Positions 45,124 through 54,353 of a stretch of DNA of 64,000 nt are shown piece by piece. Each line of letters opens with the position of its first letter. The stretch's first letter is position 1. The notes beneath the pieces are model-generated. The model made no database searches. It was not told the origin of the DNA and saw nothing but the letters and a program-made list of their open reading frames with translations. The stretch covers positions 1 to 64,000 of the forward strand of contig NZ_BAAAUN010000002.1 of the NCBI RefSeq assembly GCF_039533965.1, written 5' to 3'. Source of the stretch: Microbacterium luteolum. Lineage in GTDB: Bacteria; Actinomycetota; Actinomycetes; Actinomycetales; Microbacteriaceae. The position numbers were made by a program, and so were the translations under genes.

Positions 45124-46233
45124 ATGACAACGGATGTCACAGACACCGGTCTCGGAACGATCCGAGCCGGCATCCTCGGCGGAGGATTCATGGCCCGCGT
45201 GCATCGCACGGCGGCCAGAGACGCAGGAGGCGAGCTTCGTGCCGTCGCCACCCGCTCCGCCGCGGGAAGCCGCCACGCGGCCGATGCGCTGGGCGCCGAC
45301 CGTGCCGAATCCGACGCGATCGCGCTCCTGGAGGCGGCCGACATCGACGTGGTCCACATCTGCACCCCGAACGCGACGCACGCGGAACTCGCCCTGCGCG
45401 CCCTGCAGGCCGGCAAGCACGTGGTGTGCGAGAAGCCGCTCGCCACGACCGCGCACGATGCGAAGACGCTCGCCGACGCCGCGGAGGCCTCAGGGCGCGT
45501 GGCCGCCGTCCCCTTCATCTACCGTTACCACCCGATGGTGCGCGAGGCGAGAGCCCGGGTCGCCCGCGGCGACATCGGCGAGCTCCTCACCCTGGACTGC
45601 TCCTACCTGCAGGACTGGATGCTGTTCTCCACCGACGACGACTGGCGGGTGCGCTCGGCTGCGGGCGGCGCATCCCGCGCGTTCGCGGACATCGGCTCCC
45701 ACCTGTGCGATCTCATCGAGTTCGTGATCGGCGAGCGCATCCGCGCACTGAGTGCCCGCACGCGCCGGGTGTTCCCGGAGCGCGCAGGACACGAGGTCGA
45801 CACCGAGGACATCGTCGCCGTGCTCGTCGAGACCGTCTCGGGGGCTCTGGGCACGCTGCTCATCTCGCAGATGGCCGCGGGGCGGAAGAACGCGCTCACG
45901 CTGGAGCTGCACGGCTCGCGGCAGAGCATCCGCTTCGAGCAGGAACGCCCGGAGGAGCTCTGGATCGGCATGCGCGAGGAATCCCGTCTGCTGCTGCGCG
46001 ATCCGGCCGGCTCCGATCCCGACTCGGCGCGACTGCAGCGTGTCCCCGCGGGGCACTCCATGGGGTATCAGGATGCTTTCAACGGGTTCATCGCCGATGT
46101 CTACGCGGCGATGGCCGGTGCGCAGCCGGAGGGGATGCCGACCTTCGCCGACGGACACCGCTCGGCCGTGCTCACCGAGGCGGTCCTGGAGTCGGCGGCG
46201 GACGACGGACGATGGGTGGAGGTGACGGCATGA
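45124..46233 (+). CDS. Gfo/Idh/MocA-family oxidoreductase
   Basis: A 369-residue dehydrogenase: Rossmann loop GILGGGFMARVH, EKPLA with the conserved Lys, and ADIGSHLCDLIEFV as the active-site His segment. It is the first gene of the ROK-controlled operon, its stop overlapping the ABC ATPase start (ATGA). Inositol or sugar 2/3-dehydrogenase activity is typical for this context. Only moderately similar to the one at 42657. Confidence 0.92.
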   Translation: MTTDVTDTGLGTIRAGILGGGFMARVHRTAARDAGGELRAVATRSAAGSRHAADALGADRAESDAIALLEAADIDVVHICTPNATHAELALRALQAGKHVVCEKPLATTAHDAKTLADAAEASGRVAAVPFIYRYHPMVREARARVARGDIGELLTLDCSYLQDWMLFSTDDDWRVRSAAGGASRAFADIGSHLCDLIEFVIGERIRALSARTRRVFPERAGHEVDTEDIVAVLVETVSGALGTLLISQMAAGRKNALTLELHGSRQSIRFEQERPEELWIGMREESRLLLRDPAGSDPDSARLQRVPAGHSMGYQDAFNGFIADVYAAMAGAQPEGMPTFADGHRSAVLTEAVLESAADDGRWVEVTA

Positions 46234-47753
46234 ACGCGACCACGACACAGCCGGTGCTCGCAGTGAACGGGATCCGCAAGTCGTTCTTCGGTGTCGAGGT
46301 GCTCAAGGGCATCGACTTCGATGTGCGACCGGGCGAGGTGCACGGCCTGGTCGGCGAGAACGGCGCGGGCAAGTCGACCCTGATGAAGATCATCGCCGGC
46401 GTGCAGCCGGCCGACGAGGGCGTGGTCGCCTATCGCGGCGAGGAGGTGCGCCATGCGCACCCTCGGCAGGCGATGGATGCCGGCATCGTCACGGTGTTCC
46501 AGGAGTTCACCCTCCTGCCGGAGCGCACGGTCGCCCAGAACGTCTACCTCGGACGCGAGCCGCGCCGCGCCGGATTCGTCGACCGGAAGGCGATGATCAG
46601 CAGCACCGCCGCACTCCTCGCCGACCTCGGCGTCTCCTTCATCGATCCGCAGGCGCGCGTGGGTTCGCTCACGGTGGCGGAGCAGCAGATCGTCGAGATC
46701 GTGAAGGCTCTCTCGTTCGATGCGCAGGTCATCTCGATGGACGAGCCCACCGCGGCGCTCAGCGATCGCGAGGTCGAGCTCCTGTACGCGATCATCCGCC
46801 GCCTCACCTCCCGCGGTGTCGCCGTGATCTACGTCTCGCACCGGTTGAAGGAGATCTTCGATCTGTGCGACCGCATCACGATCCTCAAGGACGGCGCTCT
46901 CGTCTCCACCGACGAGACGGCCGCCCTCACGACCGACGAGCTCGTCCGGCGCATGGTCGGCCGGTCGATCCAGTCGTATTTCCCGGATGCCGTGGACGGC
47001 ACGACGGTGGGCGAGCCGCGCATCGAGCTCGAGGACTGCGGCAACGCCTATGTCGACGGGGTGTCGCTGACGCTGCGTGCGGGCGAGATCGTCGGGGTCG
47101 CGGGGCTCCAGGGCTCGGGGCGCACCGAACTCGTCGAGGGCGTCTTCGGCATCCAGGCGTTCACCCGCGGGACCATGCGGATCGACGGCTCCCCGGTGCG
47201 CATCACCAGCGCACGGGCCGCCGTCCGCGCCGGACTCGCCCTGGTGTCGGAGGACCGCAAGGCGCAGGGACTCGCGCTCGGGCAGTCGGTGCTGGACAAC
47301 GCACTGCTCGTCGTGCGGAGCGTCTTCCCCGGTCGCACCTCCGCCTCGCGTCGCGAGGTGCCCGGCGTGCTCAGCTCGCTCGAGATCAGCTCTCGGGGAC
47401 TCGACCAGGAGGCCCGTTTCCTCTCCGGCGGCAATCAGCAGAAGGTCGTCCTGGCGAAGTGGCTGCTCACGCAGCCCCAGATCGTGCTCTTCGACGAACC
47501 GACCAGAGGCATCGACGTCGGCGCGAAGTACGCCGTCTACCAGCTCATGCGCGAGCTCGCGGCTCAAGGCAAGGCGGTGCTCATGGTGTCCAGCGAGCTG
47601 CCAGAGGTGATCGGCATGAGCGACCGCATCCTCGTCATGCACGACGGCGAGCTCGTCGCCGAGCTGCCGGTCGGATCCGCGGAGCACGAGATCCTCGGGG
47701 CGGCGACCGGCGCGGTGGACTCCCCGAACTCAACGGACGGAGGTGCGCGATGA
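46230..47753 (+). CDS. Sugar ABC importer, ATPase (RbsA-type)
   Basis: A 507-residue tandem ATPase. The first half has Walker A GENGAGKST and Walker B VISMDEPTAAL. The second half has the degenerate GLQGSGRTELVEG loop, the signature LSGGNQQKV and VLFDEPTRGIDVG. This asymmetry is normal for RbsA/MglA-type carbohydrate importers. It is coupled on both sides by four-base overlaps. Confidence 0.95.
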   Translation: MNATTTQPVLAVNGIRKSFFGVEVLKGIDFDVRPGEVHGLVGENGAGKSTLMKIIAGVQPADEGVVAYRGEEVRHAHPRQAMDAGIVTVFQEFTLLPERTVAQNVYLGREPRRAGFVDRKAMISSTAALLADLGVSFIDPQARVGSLTVAEQQIVEIVKALSFDAQVISMDEPTAALSDREVELLYAIIRRLTSRGVAVIYVSHRLKEIFDLCDRITILKDGALVSTDETAALTTDELVRRMVGRSIQSYFPDAVDGTTVGEPRIELEDCGNAYVDGVSLTLRAGEIVGVAGLQGSGRTELVEGVFGIQAFTRGTMRIDGSPVRITSARAAVRAGLALVSEDRKAQGLALGQSVLDNALLVVRSVFPGRTSASRREVPGVLSSLEISSRGLDQEARFLSGGNQQKVVLAKWLLTQPQIVLFDEPTRGIDVGAKYAVYQLMRELAAQGKAVLMVSSELPEVIGMSDRILVMHDGELVAELPVGSAEHEILGAATGAVDSPNSTDGGAR

Positions 47754-48832
47754 AGCGCATCCGGATCGACTCCACGGTCATCGTCCTCGGCATCCTGATC
47801 CTCGCCCTCATCATCGGGGCGATCCTGATCGGGACCGTCGGACGCAACTTCCTCAGCCCCGGGAACATCCGGGACATCCTCACCGGCATGAGCGTGCTCG
47901 GCCTCGTCGCGATCGGGCAGACGCTCGTGGTCCTCGGCGCCTCGCTCGACCTGTCCGTCACCTACGTCATCAGCCTCGCCAGCCTGCTGGGGGCGACGAT
48001 CATGAACGGAAACCCGGGCAACATCCCGGCCGCCGTGGCGATCACGCTGCTCGTCTGCGCCGGGATCGGCCTCGTCAACGGGCTCATCGTGACGGTGCTC
48101 AAGGTGAACGGCTTCATCGCGACACTCGGCACAGGGCTCATCCTGCAGGGCATCCTCAACACGAACTTCGAGGGGTCGTCCGGATCCGTGCCGTGGGAGT
48201 TCCAGCTGATCGGCGCGACCGGCGTCGGACCGGTGCCCGTGTCGACCATCATCATGATCGCGCTGGCTGTGCTCGTCTGGTTCCTGCTGGACCGCACCCG
48301 CACCGGTGCCCACCTCTACGCGGTCGGCGGCGACCCCGAGATCGCCCGTCTGTCGGGCGTCCGCACACGTCCGCCGCTCATCGCCGCCCACGTGCTGTGC
48401 TCGGTGTTCGCCGGACTGGCCGGTCTCCTGCTGGCCAGCCGTCTCGGCGTCGGCAGTCCCACGGTCGGACAGCAGGGCGGCTACGCGCTGCTCTCGATCG
48501 CCGCGGTCGTCCTCGGCGGCACGCTGCTCCTCGGCGGGCGCGGATCGATCTGGGGCGCGGTCGGCGGCGTCGCCATCCTGGCCGTGGTCGACAACGTCAT
48601 GAGCGTGATGCAGGTCAACCCGTTCCTCAAGGACGTCGTCCGCGGCGTGGTCATCGTGGCGGCCGTCGCCGTCTACAGCCGCCGTGCCATCGTGCGTCGT
48701 CGTCCGCGCTTCGGCGCCGGCGGCACCCGCACCGGCGGCGACGACGCGGCCAAGGCGGCCGAACACGAGATGGCGGCGGCCGCATCGCAGCTCGCCGATA
48801 CGACTACCGCAGCGGAAGGAGGGCGCGCATGA
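47750..48832 (+). CDS. Sugar ABC importer, permease 1
   Basis: A 360-residue RbsC-type permease with eight to ten hydrophobic segments; GASLDLSVTYVISLASLLGA and VGGDPEIARLSGVR are the hallmark segments, the latter the ATPase-coupling loop. A 40-residue Ala/Gly-rich hydrophilic C-terminal tail is longer than usual. Start and stop overlap the neighbours by four bases. Confidence 0.94.
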   Translation: MKRIRIDSTVIVLGILILALIIGAILIGTVGRNFLSPGNIRDILTGMSVLGLVAIGQTLVVLGASLDLSVTYVISLASLLGATIMNGNPGNIPAAVAITLLVCAGIGLVNGLIVTVLKVNGFIATLGTGLILQGILNTNFEGSSGSVPWEFQLIGATGVGPVPVSTIIMIALAVLVWFLLDRTRTGAHLYAVGGDPEIARLSGVRTRPPLIAAHVLCSVFAGLAGLLLASRLGVGSPTVGQQGGYALLSIAAVVLGGTLLLGGRGSIWGAVGGVAILAVVDNVMSVMQVNPFLKDVVRGVVIVAAVAVYSRRAIVRRRPRFGAGGTRTGGDDAAKAAEHEMAAAASQLADTTTAAEGGRA

Positions 48833-49872
48833 ACGTCCTGCGCTCGCTCGTCAGCCCTCGAGGCGCGGTCTTCCTGCTCCTCGTGCTGCTGCTGATCGCC
48901 GTCATGATCCTCAACCCGAGCTTCGCGGAACCGGGTCAGCTGATGCGCTTCATCCAGCGTGTGGCGCCGATCGCCATCGTCGCGATCGGACAGTACTTCG
49001 TCATCATCGCCGGAGAGTTCGACCTCTCGCAGGGCTCGCTCATCACGGCGCAGGTGATCATCGCGGGAAACCTCGTCGGCCAGGACGACTCCCGTACCAT
49101 CCCGGTGCTGCTGCTCATGGTCGTCTTCGGCGTCGCCGTCGGACTCGTGAACGGGATCATCACCACGCTCCTCAAGGTGCCGTCGTTCATCGTGACGCTG
49201 GGCATGATGCTCGCGCTCCTCGGTGGAGTCATGTGGTGGACCGGGGGAGCGGCGACCGGGAACCCGGCCGACAGCTTCCGCGAGATCGGCCGAGGCGGGA
49301 TCCGCGACGTGCCGTTCCTGGAGTTCATCCCGTGGGCCGTGCTGATCCTCATCGCCTGGCTCGCGCTGGGCATCTGGATCACGAAGCTGCCCCTCGGCAA
49401 ATCCCTCATCGCGGTGGGCGACAACGCCGGTGCCGTCGACTACGCCGGCGGGCGCCGCGCCTGGGTCACCACGCGGGCGTTCGTCATCTCCTCGCTGTCC
49501 GCCTCGCTCTCGGCCGTGCTGCTCGTCGGCTACGCCGGCGTGCACCCCTCGGTCGGCCGCGGCTACGAGTTCATCGCCATCACGGCCGTCGTGCTCGGCG
49601 GCGTGGTGCTGGGCGGCGGACGCGGTTGGATCGTCGCCGTCGCCGCCGGGGCCTTCGCCCTCGAGGCGCTCTTCATGCTCCTGAACATCGCCGGCGTCCC
49701 CTCGACGCTCCGCGACGCCGTCCAGGGCGTCATCATCATCGCGGCCGTCGCCTACTCCGCCGTCGCCTTCCGTGCGCGGCGCAAGCGCGGGCCGCAGACC
49801 CCTCCCGACCTCACCACCGCAGAAGCCGTATCGACCAGCACCATCCACACAGAAAAGATCAGAGGAGATTAG
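48829..49872 (+). CDS. Sugar ABC importer, permease 2
   Basis: A 347-residue RbsC-type permease: GEFDLSQGSLITAQVIIAGN, VKVPSFIVTLGMM-like segment and VGDNAGAVDYAGGRR coupling loop. Two non-identical permeases suggest a heterodimeric membrane domain. It is followed two bases later by the binding-protein gene. Confidence 0.94.
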   Translation: MNVLRSLVSPRGAVFLLLVLLLIAVMILNPSFAEPGQLMRFIQRVAPIAIVAIGQYFVIIAGEFDLSQGSLITAQVIIAGNLVGQDDSRTIPVLLLMVVFGVAVGLVNGIITTLLKVPSFIVTLGMMLALLGGVMWWTGGAATGNPADSFREIGRGGIRDVPFLEFIPWAVLILIAWLALGIWITKLPLGKSLIAVGDNAGAVDYAGGRRAWVTTRAFVISSLSASLSAVLLVGYAGVHPSVGRGYEFIAITAVVLGGVVLGGGRGWIVAVAAGAFALEALFMLLNIAGVPSTLRDAVQGVIIIAAVAYSAVAFRARRKRGPQTPPDLTTAEAVSTSTIHTEKIRGD

Positions 49873-49874
49873 CA

Positions 49875-51083
49875 ATGCGACGATCAATGAGGATCGCCAC
49901 CGCAGGGGTGGCTCTCTTCGGACTCATCGCGCTCGCCGGGTGCACGACCGACCCGTCCGTCGCGCCGGCCGAGTCCGACAGTCCCGACGAGTCCGCGGAG
50001 ACGACCGAATGGTTCGATCAGGAGCTGTTCGACAAGCAGAACGAGGAGCGCGGTGTCGACCCGCAGGGTCCGGCCGACCAGCCGTACCTGCAGCACATCA
50101 ACGCCGAGATGGTCGACACGGCCGAGTTCGCGAGCGAGGGGGCCAAGAAGGCCTGCTTCGCGAACGCCTCGATCTCCAACCCGTGGCGTCAGACGGGCTG
50201 GATCACGATGAACGAGCAGCTGAAGGCGCTGCAGGCCGATGGCGCGATCAGCGAGATGGAGACGCGCGACGCGCAGGACTCCGATGACACGCAGATCGCC
50301 GACATCGACTACTTCATCGCCGAGGGCAACTGCGACGTGTTCCTCATCTCGCCGAACAGCACGGCGGCCATGACTCCGGCGGTCGAGCGGGCGTGCGAGA
50401 CCGGCAAGCCCGTGATCGTCTTCGACCGCGGCGTGAACACCGACTGCTACGTCTCGTTCATCCACCCGATCGGCGGCTTCGCCTGGGGTATCGACACGGC
50501 CGAGTTCCTCATCGACAACCTCGAGAAGGGTGACAAGGTCGTCGCACTCCGCATCCTGCCGGGCGTGGACGTGCTGGAGCACCGCTGGGCGGCTGCCGAG
50601 AAGCTCTTCGACGAGGCCGGCATCGAGGCCGTGGACTACTTCACGGGCGCCGATCCTGCCGAGATCAAGAGCATCATCTCGGATGAGCTGGCCAAGGGCG
50701 ACGTGCAGGGCATCTGGATGGATGCCGGTGACGGCGCCGTCGCGGCCATCGAGGCGTTCGAGGACGCCGGAGCGGACTACCCGGTCATGACCGGAGAGGA
50801 CGAGATGAGCTTCCTCCGCAAGTGGAAGGACACCGGTCTCACGGGTCTCGCGCCGGTGTACTCGAACTTCCAGTGGCGCACGCCGCTCCTCGCCGCGCAG
50901 ATGGTCTTCGCGGGCCAAGAGGTGCCGAAGGAATGGGTGCTCCCGCAGAAGCCGATCACCGAGGGCGAGCTCGACCAGTACCTCGAGGCCAACGAGGGCA
51001 TGCCCGACGGCCACTACGCCAAGTTCGGCGGGGAGGACCTTCCGGGGTACCCCACCGTGTGGCAGCAGCGACAGATCCCGTAA
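49875..51083 (+). CDS. Sugar ABC importer, substrate-binding lipoprotein
   Basis: A 402-residue periplasmic-binding-protein-like lipoprotein. The signal ends in lipobox LAGC (Cys23). A type I binding fold follows with GWITMNEQLKAL, DVFLISPNSTAAMTPAVE and MTGEDEMSFLRKW. AGAGGAG precedes the start. Placing the binding protein last in the operon is less usual than first. Extracellular Cys residues in the mature part (ACFAN, NCDVF, ACETG, DCYVS) may form disulphides. Ligand unknown, probably a sugar or polyol. Confidence 0.93.
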   Translation: MRRSMRIATAGVALFGLIALAGCTTDPSVAPAESDSPDESAETTEWFDQELFDKQNEERGVDPQGPADQPYLQHINAEMVDTAEFASEGAKKACFANASISNPWRQTGWITMNEQLKALQADGAISEMETRDAQDSDDTQIADIDYFIAEGNCDVFLISPNSTAAMTPAVERACETGKPVIVFDRGVNTDCYVSFIHPIGGFAWGIDTAEFLIDNLEKGDKVVALRILPGVDVLEHRWAAAEKLFDEAGIEAVDYFTGADPAEIKSIISDELAKGDVQGIWMDAGDGAVAAIEAFEDAGADYPVMTGEDEMSFLRKWKDTGLTGLAPVYSNFQWRTPLLAAQMVFAGQEVPKEWVLPQKPITEGELDQYLEANEGMPDGHYAKFGGEDLPGYPTVWQQRQIP

Positions 51084-51098
51084 CCTGACGGGACGAGC

Positions 51099-51183
51099 GC
51101 GGGCGTTTCGTCTCGCTTCGCTCGCTCAACGACCGGACCCCGGTCGTTGAGCGAGGAGCGGAGCGACGAGACGAAACGCCCGC
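51099..51183. repeat. Long imperfect palindrome, dispersed element
   Basis: Arms beginning GCGGGCGTTTCGTCTCG and ending CGAGACGAAACGCCCGC fold around the 3-base loop ACC. The inner 16 bases pair perfectly and the right arm carries six extra bases. The GAGCGxAGCGAG core is the palindromic REP-type element I associate with Microbacterium intergenic regions. It lies after the binding-protein stop and may terminate or attenuate the transcript. A 13-base fragment recurs at 56835. Confidence 0.8.
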
Positions 51184-51205
51184 CGGCATGATTCAGAGGA
51201 GAACG

Positions 51206-52060
51206 ATGCCCCACACGATCGCCGTCAACACGTGGGTGTGGACATCACCGCTCTCGGATGCGACGCTCGAACCGCTCGCGCGGAAGGCCGCGGACCTCGG
51301 CTACGACGCGCTGGAGCTCCCGCTCGAGAATGTGGGGGACTGGGATCCGGTGCGGGTGCGCGAGACGCTCGACGGCTTCGGTCTCGGCGCGATCGTCGTG
51401 GGCGCGATGGGGCCGAAGCGGTCCCTCATAGACAGTGTCGGCGATGTCGCGGCCACGCAGGAGTATCTGCGGGCCTGCATCGACGCCGCACGCGTGCTCG
51501 GATCGGATGCCGTCGCCGGCCCCTTCTACGCGCCGACCGGGGTCGCCTGGCGCATGGACGCCGACGAGCGCGCCGCGGTCATCCGCGAGCTGCGGGAGAA
51601 CCTCGCGCCGCTCGCCACCGAGGCCGCGGATCTCGGGATCACCCTCGCCGTCGAGCCGCTCAACCGCTATGAGACGAGCGTGATCAACACCGTTGAGCAG
51701 GGGCTCGACGCGCTGGAGCCGCTGATCGGCGCGGGCGTCGGACTGGCTCTCGACACGTACCATCTCAACATCGAGGAGAAGAAGCCCGCCGACGCGATCC
51801 GTGCCGCGGGAGCGGCCATCGCGCACGTGCAGGTGTGCGGCAGTGACCGCGGCGCTGTCGGCGACGACCACACCGATTGGCCGGAGATCCTGCGGGCGCT
51901 TGACGACGCGGGCTATCGCGGTCCGCTGGGGCTGGAGAGCTTCACCGGCGAGAACGCCACGATCGCGGTCGCCGCGTCGGTCTGGCGCCCGCTCGCGGCG
52001 AGCCAGGACGAACTGGCTTCGCGCAGCATCGCAGCCCTTCGCGCATTGGAGCACTCATGA
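51206..52060 (+). CDS. Sugar epimerase-like TIM barrel (tagatose 3-epimerase type)
   Basis: A 284-residue protein resembling D-psicose/D-tagatose 3-epimerases. Metal-ligand segments are LAVEPLNRYET, ALDTYHLNIEEK, HVQVCGSDRG and LGLESFTGEN. AGAGGAG precedes ATG 51206, which decides against the Met six codons upstream. Its stop overlaps the next gene by four bases. It probably epimerises a keto intermediate of the imported sugar. Confidence 0.9.
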   Translation: MPHTIAVNTWVWTSPLSDATLEPLARKAADLGYDALELPLENVGDWDPVRVRETLDGFGLGAIVVGAMGPKRSLIDSVGDVAATQEYLRACIDAARVLGSDAVAGPFYAPTGVAWRMDADERAAVIRELRENLAPLATEAADLGITLAVEPLNRYETSVINTVEQGLDALEPLIGAGVGLALDTYHLNIEEKKPADAIRAAGAAIAHVQVCGSDRGAVGDDHTDWPEILRALDDAGYRGPLGLESFTGENATIAVAASVWRPLAASQDELASRSIAALRALEHS

Positions 52061-53064
52061 GCGTCCGCCCCGTCACCCTGTTCACCGGTCAGTGGGCCGA
52101 TCTCCCGTTCGAGGAGGTCGCCCGCCTCGCGGCCGACTGGGGATACGACGGGCTGGAGGTCGCGGCATCCGGCGATCACCTCGACCTTCAGCGGGCGGAC
52201 GAGGACGACGCCTACGTGGCCTCGCGCCTCGAGATCCTCGACCGGCACGGGCTGAAGATCTTCGCGATCTCGAACCATCTCGCCGGTCAAGCGGTGTGCG
52301 ACGCACCGATCGACTTCCGGCACCAGGCGATTCTGCGCGAACACGTGTGGGGCGACGGCGACGCCGAGGGAGTGCGGCAGCGGGCGGCCGAGGACATGAA
52401 GCGCGCAGCGCGCGTGGCTCGCAAGCTCGACATCGACACGGTGGTCGGGTTCACCGGCTCATCGATCTGGCCGTATCTGGCCATGTTCCCACCGGTGCCG
52501 GCATCCGTCATCGAGGGCGGCTTCGAGGACTTCGCGGCCCGCTGGAATCCGATCCTCGACGTGTTCGACGGCGAGGGCGTGCGCTTCGCGCACGAGGTGC
52601 ACCCTGGTGAGATCGCGTACGACTACTGGAGCTCGGTGCGGGCCCTGGAGGCGATCGACCACCGGAAGGCGTTCGGCTTCAACTGGGACCCCTCGCACAT
52701 GATGTGGCAGAACATCGATCCGGTCGGGTTCATCGTCGACTTCGCCGACCGGATCTACCACGTGGACTGCAAGGACACCCGGATGCGCCCGCACAACGGC
52801 CGCGCCGGGGTGCTCGGCTCGCACCTGCCATGGGGCGATCCGCGGCGCGGGTGGGACTTCGTCTCGACCGGCCATGGCGACGTCCCCTGGGAGGACTCGT
52901 TCCGCGCGCTCGACGCGATCGGCTACACCGGTCCCATCTCCATCGAATGGGAGGACGCCGGCATGGACCGCCTGCACGGCGCTCCTGAAGCCCTCGCCTA
53001 CGTGCGCTCGCTGCTGTGGCCGAAGCCCGAGGCATCCTTCGACGCCGCGTTCAGCAATCAGTGA
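52057..53064 (+). CDS. Sugar phosphate isomerase/epimerase-like TIM barrel
   Basis: A 335-residue TIM-barrel protein, longer than its neighbour. Metal-site segments: FAHEVHPGEIAYD, GFNWDPSHMMWQ, YHVDCKDTRMRP and ISIEWEDAGMDR. Such proteins accompany inositol and rare-sugar operons as isomerases or dehydratases. Translationally coupled to the gene before it. Exact step unknown. Confidence 0.9.
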   Translation: MSVRPVTLFTGQWADLPFEEVARLAADWGYDGLEVAASGDHLDLQRADEDDAYVASRLEILDRHGLKIFAISNHLAGQAVCDAPIDFRHQAILREHVWGDGDAEGVRQRAAEDMKRAARVARKLDIDTVVGFTGSSIWPYLAMFPPVPASVIEGGFEDFAARWNPILDVFDGEGVRFAHEVHPGEIAYDYWSSVRALEAIDHRKAFGFNWDPSHMMWQNIDPVGFIVDFADRIYHVDCKDTRMRPHNGRAGVLGSHLPWGDPRRGWDFVSTGHGDVPWEDSFRALDAIGYTGPISIEWEDAGMDRLHGAPEALAYVRSLLWPKPEASFDAAFSNQ

Positions 53065-53089
53065 CCACCTCTTCGCACTCAGGAGCCCC

Positions 53090-53383
53090 ATGTCGATCCA
53101 GCACACCGTCGTCTTCCGCCTCGTGCATCCGGCGGGTTCCGTCGAGGAACGCGAATTCCTCGCCACGGGTCACGCCGTCCTGACGTCCATCCCCGGGGTC
53201 GCCGACTTCACGATCCGCCGTCAGATCAGCCCGAAGAGCGACCTCGACCATCAGTTCTCGATGGTCTTCGCGGATCAGGGCGCCTACGACGCGTACAACG
53301 CCCACCCCGCGCACACCGCATTCGTGGCGGAGCGGTGGGTGCCGGAGGTCGAGGACTTCCAGGAGTACGACTTCGCCGAATGA
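53090..53383 (+). CDS. Dabb-domain protein
   Basis: A 97-residue stress-responsive alpha/beta-barrel (Dabb) protein: QHTVVFRLVHP at the start, then SIPGVADFTIRRQ and FSMVFADQGAYDAYNAHPAH. AGGAG lies five to nine bases before the ATG. Dabb proteins are dimers and often sit in sugar or aromatic catabolic operons as small enzymes or chaperones. Last gene of this operon. Confidence 0.87.
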   Translation: MSIQHTVVFRLVHPAGSVEEREFLATGHAVLTSIPGVADFTIRRQISPKSDLDHQFSMVFADQGAYDAYNAHPAHTAFVAERWVPEVEDFQEYDFAE

Positions 53384-53396
53384 GCGGCGTCGATTC

Positions 53397-54353
53397 CTAC
53401 TGCTCGCGCAGCTTGACCAGACGCTCGTGGCCGGTCTCCTCGAGCTCCGCGATCTCGTCGCGGGACTTGAGGAAGTCGGAGAACGACCGGTAGCCGAGAG
53501 CCTTCTCGCTGAACGACGGATCCATGCGTCGCATGTGCGTCTTGACCGCCGAGCTGTGCAGCCACTCGTCGGCGTCGGTCTTGTCGTGACCGAGCCGCAG
53601 CGCGCGTTCCAGCAGCTGCGTCGCCTCGCCCTGTTCGTCGAGCTTCGGCTCCTCGACCTTCGCCGTCGCCTTGGACTTGGCCCTCCGGGGCGCCTTGGCC
53701 TTGGGAGCGTCTGCCGGGGTCTCGGCGGCCGGCTCGGCGGCATCCGTCGTCGGCGCCGTCACGACCGGCGCGACAGGCTTCGTCGGACGCACGACGCCGG
53801 GGAGCGAGTCGTAGGCCTCGAACTCGTCGCAGGCCGCGGCCAGCGACTTGGCGGTGGAGCCCGCGACGCCGACCCCGATCACGTAGCGCCCGAGCCGCTT
53901 GCACCGCTGCGCCAGCGGCACATAGTCGCTGTCGCCCGCCACGATCACGACGTGCGTCAGGTCGGGGAGGCGGAACATGTCCTCGACGGCATCGACCGCG
54001 AGCCGGATGTCGGCGCCGTTCTTGGCGTACGCCGCCGCGGGGAACAGCTGCACGAGGTCGACAGCACGGGCCACGAGCTGGGAGCGGTACTCCGCGTTCA
54101 CCGGCGATGACCAGTCCGCGTAGGCCCGCGTGAGCACCAGGGTGCCGAATGAGGCGGCGTAGTCGATGATCGCGCCGACCTCGATCATCGCCCGGCTCAG
54201 CCGTTCGACGACGTCGGGATCGTTCGGGTTCTCGGTGATCCGCTGGCGGTCCTTGCCATAGGCGTTGCGTCCATGGACGCGGTCGTACCAGGAGATGACG
54301 ATGTTGTCGAAGTCCAGGTAGACCGCGACGCGGGCGTTCGTGGGCTCAGCCAT
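53397..54353 (-). CDS. NYN-domain protein with LOTUS-like C-terminus
   Basis: A 318-residue protein. Residues 1-175 are a PIN-like NYN nuclease domain with VYLDFDNI (Asp14/Asp16) and VIVAGDSDYVPL (Asp141/Asp143), the acidic metal-binding positions. A Pro/Ala/Lys linker with AKAPRRAKSKA follows, then a C-terminal region (about 245-318) with SAVKTHMRRMDPSFSEKALGYRSFSDFL, which resembles an OST-HTH/LOTUS RNA-binding domain. It is probably a ribonuclease acting on RNA. Its start overlaps the Gfo/Idh stop by eight bases. Confidence 0.87.
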   Translation of the reverse strand: MAEPTNARVAVYLDFDNIVISWYDRVHGRNAYGKDRQRITENPNDPDVVERLSRAMIEVGAIIDYAASFGTLVLTRAYADWSSPVNAEYRSQLVARAVDLVQLFPAAAYAKNGADIRLAVDAVEDMFRLPDLTHVVIVAGDSDYVPLAQRCKRLGRYVIGVGVAGSTAKSLAAACDEFEAYDSLPGVVRPTKPVAPVVTAPTTDAAEPAAETPADAPKAKAPRRAKSKATAKVEEPKLDEQGEATQLLERALRLGHDKTDADEWLHSSAVKTHMRRMDPSFSEKALGYRSFSDFLKSRDEIAELEETGHERLVKLREQ

